Source: an uncultured Burkholderiaceae bacterium (GTDB lineage: Bacteria > Pseudomonadota > Gammaproteobacteria > Burkholderiales > Burkholderiaceae_B). Taken from it: 64,000 bases of DNA. The stretch spans positions 1-64,000 of the forward strand of contig CAKSZL010000006.1 in assembly GCA_934525625.1 (NCBI GenBank), in the 5' to 3' direction. The notes under the pieces are model-generated. The model had not been told where the DNA came from and made no database searches. It saw nothing but the letters and a program-made list of their open reading frames with translations. Position 1 is the first letter of the stretch. Each line of letters opens with the position of its first letter. This document shows, piece by piece, positions 60,408 through 64,000 of the stretch. Both the position numbers and the translations under genes were made by a program.

Positions 60408-61481
60408 TTAGCTGCGTAACACGCCTGCGCGTTCTTCGGCGCTGGGCAGGTAGCTGCGGTCGAAGATCTTGCCGGCTTCCACCGGCGACTTGGTGGCGTA
60501 CACCTTGGTGATCTGCTCGGCCATGGTGGCGAAGCGTTCGGGGTTGATGTCGCCGAAGCCGTCGGCCTTGGCGTCGGGCGTGTCGATGGAGCTGGCGATG
60601 CACAGCTTCAGGCGCTTGAGCTCCAGGGGCTCGTCGATGATGCCGTCGCGCGCCTTGACCAGGCCGATGTGGCCGTCCGGGTCGGCCAGCACGTCGCGCG
60701 AGGCGCGGGTGATGGCGCGCAGCATGCCTTTGACGGCCTCGGGGTTTTGCTGAGCGAATTTCTGGTCGGCGATGATGGCGTTGCCGTACAGCTTGACGCC
60801 GTATTCGGGGAAGGACATGGCGATGATGTCGTCTTCAGGCACGCCGCGGGCATTGATGTTGAGCAGGGAGGTGAAATAGAAACCCGTGATGGCGTCGATG
60901 TCGCCGCGCACCAGCATGGTCTCGCGCAGCGCGGGCTCCATGCTGATCCATTCGACCTTGCTTTCGTCGATGCCGTTGATCTGGGCGAAGATGGGGAAGC
61001 CGCGCCGCCCGGCGTCGAACGAAGGCGAACCCAGTTTTTTGCCTTCGAGGTCTTTCGGGGCCTTGATGCCGCTTTTCTTCAGGGCAAAGATGGTGGCCGG
61101 GGTATTGTTGTACAGCATCATGACGCCCACGGGCTTGTTCGGCGCGCTGGGGTTGTTGCCGTGGAATTCCATCAGGGCCGCGATGTCGGCGAAACCCATC
61201 TGGTAGGCGCCGGACGCCACGCGGTTGACCGCGCCGCCCGAACCGTTGCCCGAATCTATCTGGACGTCCAGGCCTTCTTCCTTGAAGTAGCCTTTCGATG
61301 CGGCCGCCAGGAACAAGGCTGACGGTCCTTCGAAGCGCCAGTCTAGCTGGAAGCGGATGCTGGTGGTTTTCTGGGCGCGCACCGGCGCGCAAGCCAGTGC
61401 CAGCGCCGCCGTAAGACCCGTGCCCAGGACGCGGCGGCGAGTACCGTTGAAGTGCTGCAGTTGGGTGAATGCGGGTTTCAT
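60408..61481 (-). CDS. NMT1/THI5-like ABC transporter binding protein
   Basis: 357 residues. The N-terminus 'NGTRRRVLGTGLTAALALACAPVRAQ' is a Tat-type signal with twin arginines followed by a Cys/Ala-rich cleavage region. The mature part is a periplasmic-binding fold with 'IRFQLDWRFEGPSALFLAAASKGYFKEEGLDVQIDSGNGSGGAVNRVASGAYQMGFADIAALMEF', the NMT1/SsuA signature. Ligands of such proteins include sulfonates, pyrimidine thiamine precursors and aromatic acids; this one is not assigned. First gene of the three-gene transporter. Confidence 0.9.
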   Translation of the reverse strand: MKPAFTQLQHFNGTRRRVLGTGLTAALALACAPVRAQKTTSIRFQLDWRFEGPSALFLAAASKGYFKEEGLDVQIDSGNGSGGAVNRVASGAYQMGFADIAALMEFHGNNPSAPNKPVGVMMLYNNTPATIFALKKSGIKAPKDLEGKKLGSPSFDAGRRGFPIFAQINGIDESKVEWISMEPALRETMLVRGDIDAITGFYFTSLLNINARGVPEDDIIAMSFPEYGVKLYGNAIIADQKFAQQNPEAVKGMLRAITRASRDVLADPDGHIGLVKARDGIIDEPLELKRLKLCIASSIDTPDAKADGFGDINPERFATMAEQITKVYATKSPVEAGKIFDRSYLPSAEERAGVLRS

Positions 61482-61576
61482 GACCAGTCTCCTCGTATAG
61501 TGGTTTTTGTCTGGCCGCCATTGCTTGCACGAACAGAGGCTATGTTATGGAGGGGGCCGTGGACTGTCAATAAGGT

Positions 61577-62515
61577 TTACCGCGCGCCGGCGTCCGTTTC
61601 CGCCATGGGCGCCCCGCTATCGCCGCCGCCTGCGCTTGCGGCGGCCTGCGCTTCTTGCTTCATCCGCATCAGCAAAGCATGCAGCATTTCGGTGGAAAGC
61701 CCGTGCAGCACCAGGCGATACCCGGCGCGCAGCGTGGAGAGCGGCACCAGCGGGTGCTTGTTGTTGACCAGGATCAGATGCTGCGGGGCCTGCAGAATTT
61801 GCGCGGCGTAGATGCCCATGGTTTCGTCCAGTTGCAGCGAATTGGCGGCGCGCCAGAAGTCGTTGTCGGTCAGCAGCAACTGGTACACCGGCGTGAACAG
61901 CTCGATCGCGCTTTGCAGGTCGATGAAGTTGCGGCGGCGCTGCGGCATGTCTTCCAGCGCCAGCGGCGGTTCTTCGATCATCGAGAAATCCACGGCGGGC
62001 GGTGGCCCCATTTCCACGCCGGCCTCGCGCAGCGCATGGTTCAGGCGGATGACGAAGTTGAACAGATTGATGTCGTGCTTGACGAACAGATGGTCGGTCA
62101 GATCGTCGATGGAAAACGGCTTGAGCGGCGTGGTGGTGATGGGCACCGGCGAATTGGCCGCGATGAAGGCCAGTATCTGCGAGCCCAGATGAAAATGGCG
62201 CAAGATGAGCCAGTTGGCCTGCGGGCTGACGTAGCGCTTCAAGCCCCATACTAGCAGGCGATGCAGCACCGCCGAATGCGACCAGCGCTTGGGCAGGAAG
62301 GTCTTGATGATCTGGATGACGATGATCAGCGCGCGGCACAGCGGCCGCAGGAAAGGCAGCAGATACTGGCGCGAATTCGAGCTGGAGTCCCGCAGCCAGG
62401 CCGTTTTCACATGATCCGGCAGCGGCGTGCTGCGGTCCAGGTACAAGGCCAGCCAGGGGCTGGGGTCGTCGGGGTCGTGGTGGTCGAAACGGAAGTCGGC
62501 GGAAGGCTTGCTCAT
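61577..62515 (-). CDS. DUF6999-like protein of unknown function
   Basis: 312 residues. No signal peptide, but one hydrophobic helix 'YLLPFLRPLCRALIIVIQIIKTFLP' (about 50-75) suggests membrane association. The rest is helical with 'LILRHFHLGSQILAFIAANSP', 'DLTDHLFVKHDINLFNFVIRLNHAL' and 'LVPLSTLRAGYRLVLHGLSTEMLHALLMRMKQEAQ'. I associate it with DUF6999 proteins that neighbour ketosynthase-III-like genes, but with limited certainty. The ATG at 62515 overlaps the upstream ketosynthase-like stop (ATGA), so the two are translated together. Confidence 0.7.
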   Translation of the reverse strand: MSKPSADFRFDHHDPDDPSPWLALYLDRSTPLPDHVKTAWLRDSSSNSRQYLLPFLRPLCRALIIVIQIIKTFLPKRWSHSAVLHRLLVWGLKRYVSPQANWLILRHFHLGSQILAFIAANSPVPITTTPLKPFSIDDLTDHLFVKHDINLFNFVIRLNHALREAGVEMGPPPAVDFSMIEEPPLALEDMPQRRRNFIDLQSAIELFTPVYQLLLTDNDFWRAANSLQLDETMGIYAAQILQAPQHLILVNNKHPLVPLSTLRAGYRLVLHGLSTEMLHALLMRMKQEAQAAASAGGGDSGAPMAETDAGAR

Positions 62516-64000
62516 GCGTCGTGCTCTTTGACGTGCTGGAATTGCATCAGGTAAAGCGCGGCGGTGCGCCGCGCGGTGTCCACGATGGCGCGTTCGGCGC
62601 GGCCCTGGCCGTCGCACTCCAGTGCGATGCCGACGGCGGCCAGCCAGCGCGCCAGGTGGTGTTCGTCGTTGTGCCCATGGTATTCCAGGAAGCGGAAGGC
62701 GTCCGGCGGCAAGGGCAGGCAGGCTTTCAGCAAGGGCAGCAGCGCGGGCACGATGCGCTGGCCTGTGCCTTCGATGATGTAGATGGCGCCCAGCAGGCCG
62801 ATGGGGTCGCGCGTGGCGGCCAGCGCGTGAAGATAGGCGTTGAGCGCTTCGCCGCCCGGATTGCGGCGCAGGTCTTCGACGCGCTCGGCCGCGCCGCCCG
62901 CCTGCTTGTAGTCGTTGAACAGAATCTTGAAGTCGTCCTGTTCCTCGCCGGCATGCTGGTTGATCAGCGCGGCCAGCGGGGCGTAGGTGTCCGACAGCGA
63001 AGCCGTGGCTTCGCGCATCCACTTGGCGCCCTCGCGCACCTGCGGTATCCAGTGCGACATCCACTGCACGTAGTCGTCCGTCCGGAAGCGTTTTTCGCGC
63101 AAGGAAAGCACCAGCGGCGTGCGCCAGACGCGCGAGCGGTAATCGTGCCAGATCGTCGCCAGTTCGGTCAGCAGCGGGCCCAGGCCTTGCGGCGCGTGCG
63201 CCGGGTCGTGGGGCGGCGCGATGGCTTCGGCATCCAGCGAAGCGCCGGCTGCAAGGCCAGCCCCGGCCCGGGCGGCTGCGGGCTCACGCGCGCCGTTCGC
63301 GGCGTCTTCCACTTCCAGCAGCATGTAGGCGGTGGTGAAGCGGCCCGATTCGGGAATGTAGCAAAGTATCTGTTCGCCGGGTTGAACCTCGCGCGTTTGC
63401 AGGAACTCGGCCAGCATGATCAGGATGGAAGCCGCGCCCGTGTTGCCGCGCCAGGCCAGGTTGCTGAACCAGTAGGGCTTGGGTATGGACAGCCCGGCCT
63501 TGTCCAGCAGGTCTTCCACCACCGGTATGAATTTCTCCGATGAGTAATGGCACAGGAAGTGGCGGATGCGGCCGGGGTCTACCCATTGGTCGCGCACCAG
63601 TTGCGCGTATTCGTGGATGCCGATGTCGAACAGATGCGGCAGCAAGCGGATGTCCTGGCGCAGCGACAAAGCGCCGTCGGCCTCGGCGTCCGTCCACGAG
63701 GGGTAGTCCAGGTGGCCTTGCTGGCGGTCGTGCGTCAGCCCCAGCTGCATGCACACGGGGTAGTCGCCGGAGAAGGATTTCTGATGGATCCAGCGCAGGC
63801 GCAAACGCCGCCCCGGCAGCATGTCGCCGGGCGCGTCGCGCCGGCCCAGCGTGACCGCGCCCGCGCCGTCGGACAGCATCCAGCGCAGGAAGTGGGCGTC
63901 GAAATCGGCGTCGTAATTGCGCGCCGAGAACCGCGAACGCTTGAACAGCCGCGAAGGCATTTCGCTGGCGACGGCCAGGCCCAGCGCGTGGCCGTCCAGC
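62512..64000 (-). CDS. Ketoacyl-ACP-synthase-III-like/haem-oxygenase-like diiron fusion (5' end cut by window)
   Basis: At least 495 residues; the frame stays open to the right edge (LDGHALGLAVASEMPSRLFKRSRF...), so the ATG at 63960 is internal. The first ~220 visible residues match the C-terminal half of a thiolase-fold KAS III: 'RIRHFLCHYSSEKFIPVVEDLLDKAGLSIPKPYWFSNLAWRGNTGAASILIMLAEFLQTREVQPGEQILCYIPESGRFTTAYMLL', with the catalytic Asn region 'WRGNTGAAS'. After an Ala/Pro linker, the last ~220 residues form an all-helical domain with 'NQHAGEEQDDF', 'IYIIEGTGQ' and 'FLEYHGHNDEHH', the Glu/His/Asp set of haem-oxygenase-like diiron oxidases. The active-site Cys of the synthase would lie off the window. 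This pairs chain building with oxidation, suggesting a specialised lipid or polyketide. Confidence 0.75.
   Translation of the reverse strand, partial: LDGHALGLAVASEMPSRLFKRSRFSARNYDADFDAHFLRWMLSDGAGAVTLGRRDAPGDMLPGRRLRLRWIHQKSFSGDYPVCMQLGLTHDRQQGHLDYPSWTDAEADGALSLRQDIRLLPHLFDIGIHEYAQLVRDQWVDPGRIRHFLCHYSSEKFIPVVEDLLDKAGLSIPKPYWFSNLAWRGNTGAASILIMLAEFLQTREVQPGEQILCYIPESGRFTTAYMLLEVEDAANGAREPAAARAGAGLAAGASLDAEAIAPPHDPAHAPQGLGPLLTELATIWHDYRSRVWRTPLVLSLREKRFRTDDYVQWMSHWIPQVREGAKWMREATASLSDTYAPLAALINQHAGEEQDDFKILFNDYKQAGGAAERVEDLRRNPGGEALNAYLHALAATRDPIGLLGAIYIIEGTGQRIVPALLPLLKACLPLPPDAFRFLEYHGHNDEHHLARWLAAVGIALECDGQGRAERAIVDTARRTAALYLMQFQHVKEHDA

Noticed and set aside
61482..61576. TPP riboswitch upstream of the NMT1/THI5-like transporter
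   Set aside because: No CTGAGA-type conserved core is present in the 95-bp gap, so a thiamine link is not supported.

Overview
The window is a GC-rich, gene-dense chromosomal stretch of a betaproteobacterium, most likely Burkholderiales, family Alcaligenaceae (Bordetella/Achromobacter/Pusillimonas-like). This rests on gene content and order (lptM-lysA / cyaY / mrcA / aroK-aroB-dGTPase; uvrA / MFS / ssb; cyoABCD with SURF1 and RegAB) and is inference, since no rRNA or taxonomic marker is present. No tRNA, rRNA, CRISPR array, transposase gene or replication origin was seen.

Layout. 1-14.2 kb is housekeeping: a truncated VOC protein, lysA and lptM, cyaY, the penicillin-binding protein mrcA, aroK-aroB, a dGTPase-like HD protein, a DUF533 protein, uvrA, an MFS transporter and ssb. 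14.4-25.0 kb is membrane and respiration: an MscS channel, a RegA/RegB-type redox two-component system, a TPR protein, SURF1 and cyoDCBA, all on the minus strand, then a divergent MFS transporter. 25.1-30.1 kb holds a tandem GC-rich repeat, an SDR, a Fic toxin with a small antitoxin, ychJ, a GGDEF protein, and a queuosine-precursor transporter next to queF. 30.0-42.3 kb is an accessory aromatic-compound region: an AraC/XylS-type regulator, a LivK-type binding protein, LivHMGF, a two-subunit Rieske dioxygenase with a diol-dehydrogenase-like SDR and a TorF-type outer-membrane protein. A MarR gene, an orphan VanA-like Rieske oxygenase and an isochorismatase-fold protein lacking its catalytic residues sit in the middle on the other strand. 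Four copies of a XylS/BenR-like half-site (TATCCG-N6-GCAG) lie upstream of the two transporter transcription units and tie them to the AraC regulator.

42.5-44.4 kb contains a fluoride riboswitch with crcB, small envelope proteins and an entericidin-like lipoprotein. 44.8-55.5 kb is a six-gene cluster of circularly permuted ATP-grasp, alpha-E, transglutaminase and DUF2126 proteins, including an ATP-grasp/alpha-E fusion. It is a predicted but biochemically uncharacterised peptide-ligation/processing system and the best candidate for an undescribed activity here. 55.5-58.4 kb has a small unknown protein with a second-type infA, and a formaldehyde-responsive frmR-frmA pair with tandem operators. 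58.4-64.0 kb has a nested palindromic element, an SsuABC/TauABC-type transporter whose permease N-terminus appears to be built from repeat DNA, a DUF6999-like protein, and a truncated gene fusing a ketoacyl-ACP-synthase-III-like domain to a haem-oxygenase-like diiron domain.

A recurring theme is palindromic intergenic DNA: at least four copies of one GC-rich repeat family (25.1, 44.0, 58.5 and 59.5 kb) and two long hairpins at 30.0 and 38.8 kb whose arms differ in sequence but remain self-complementary.
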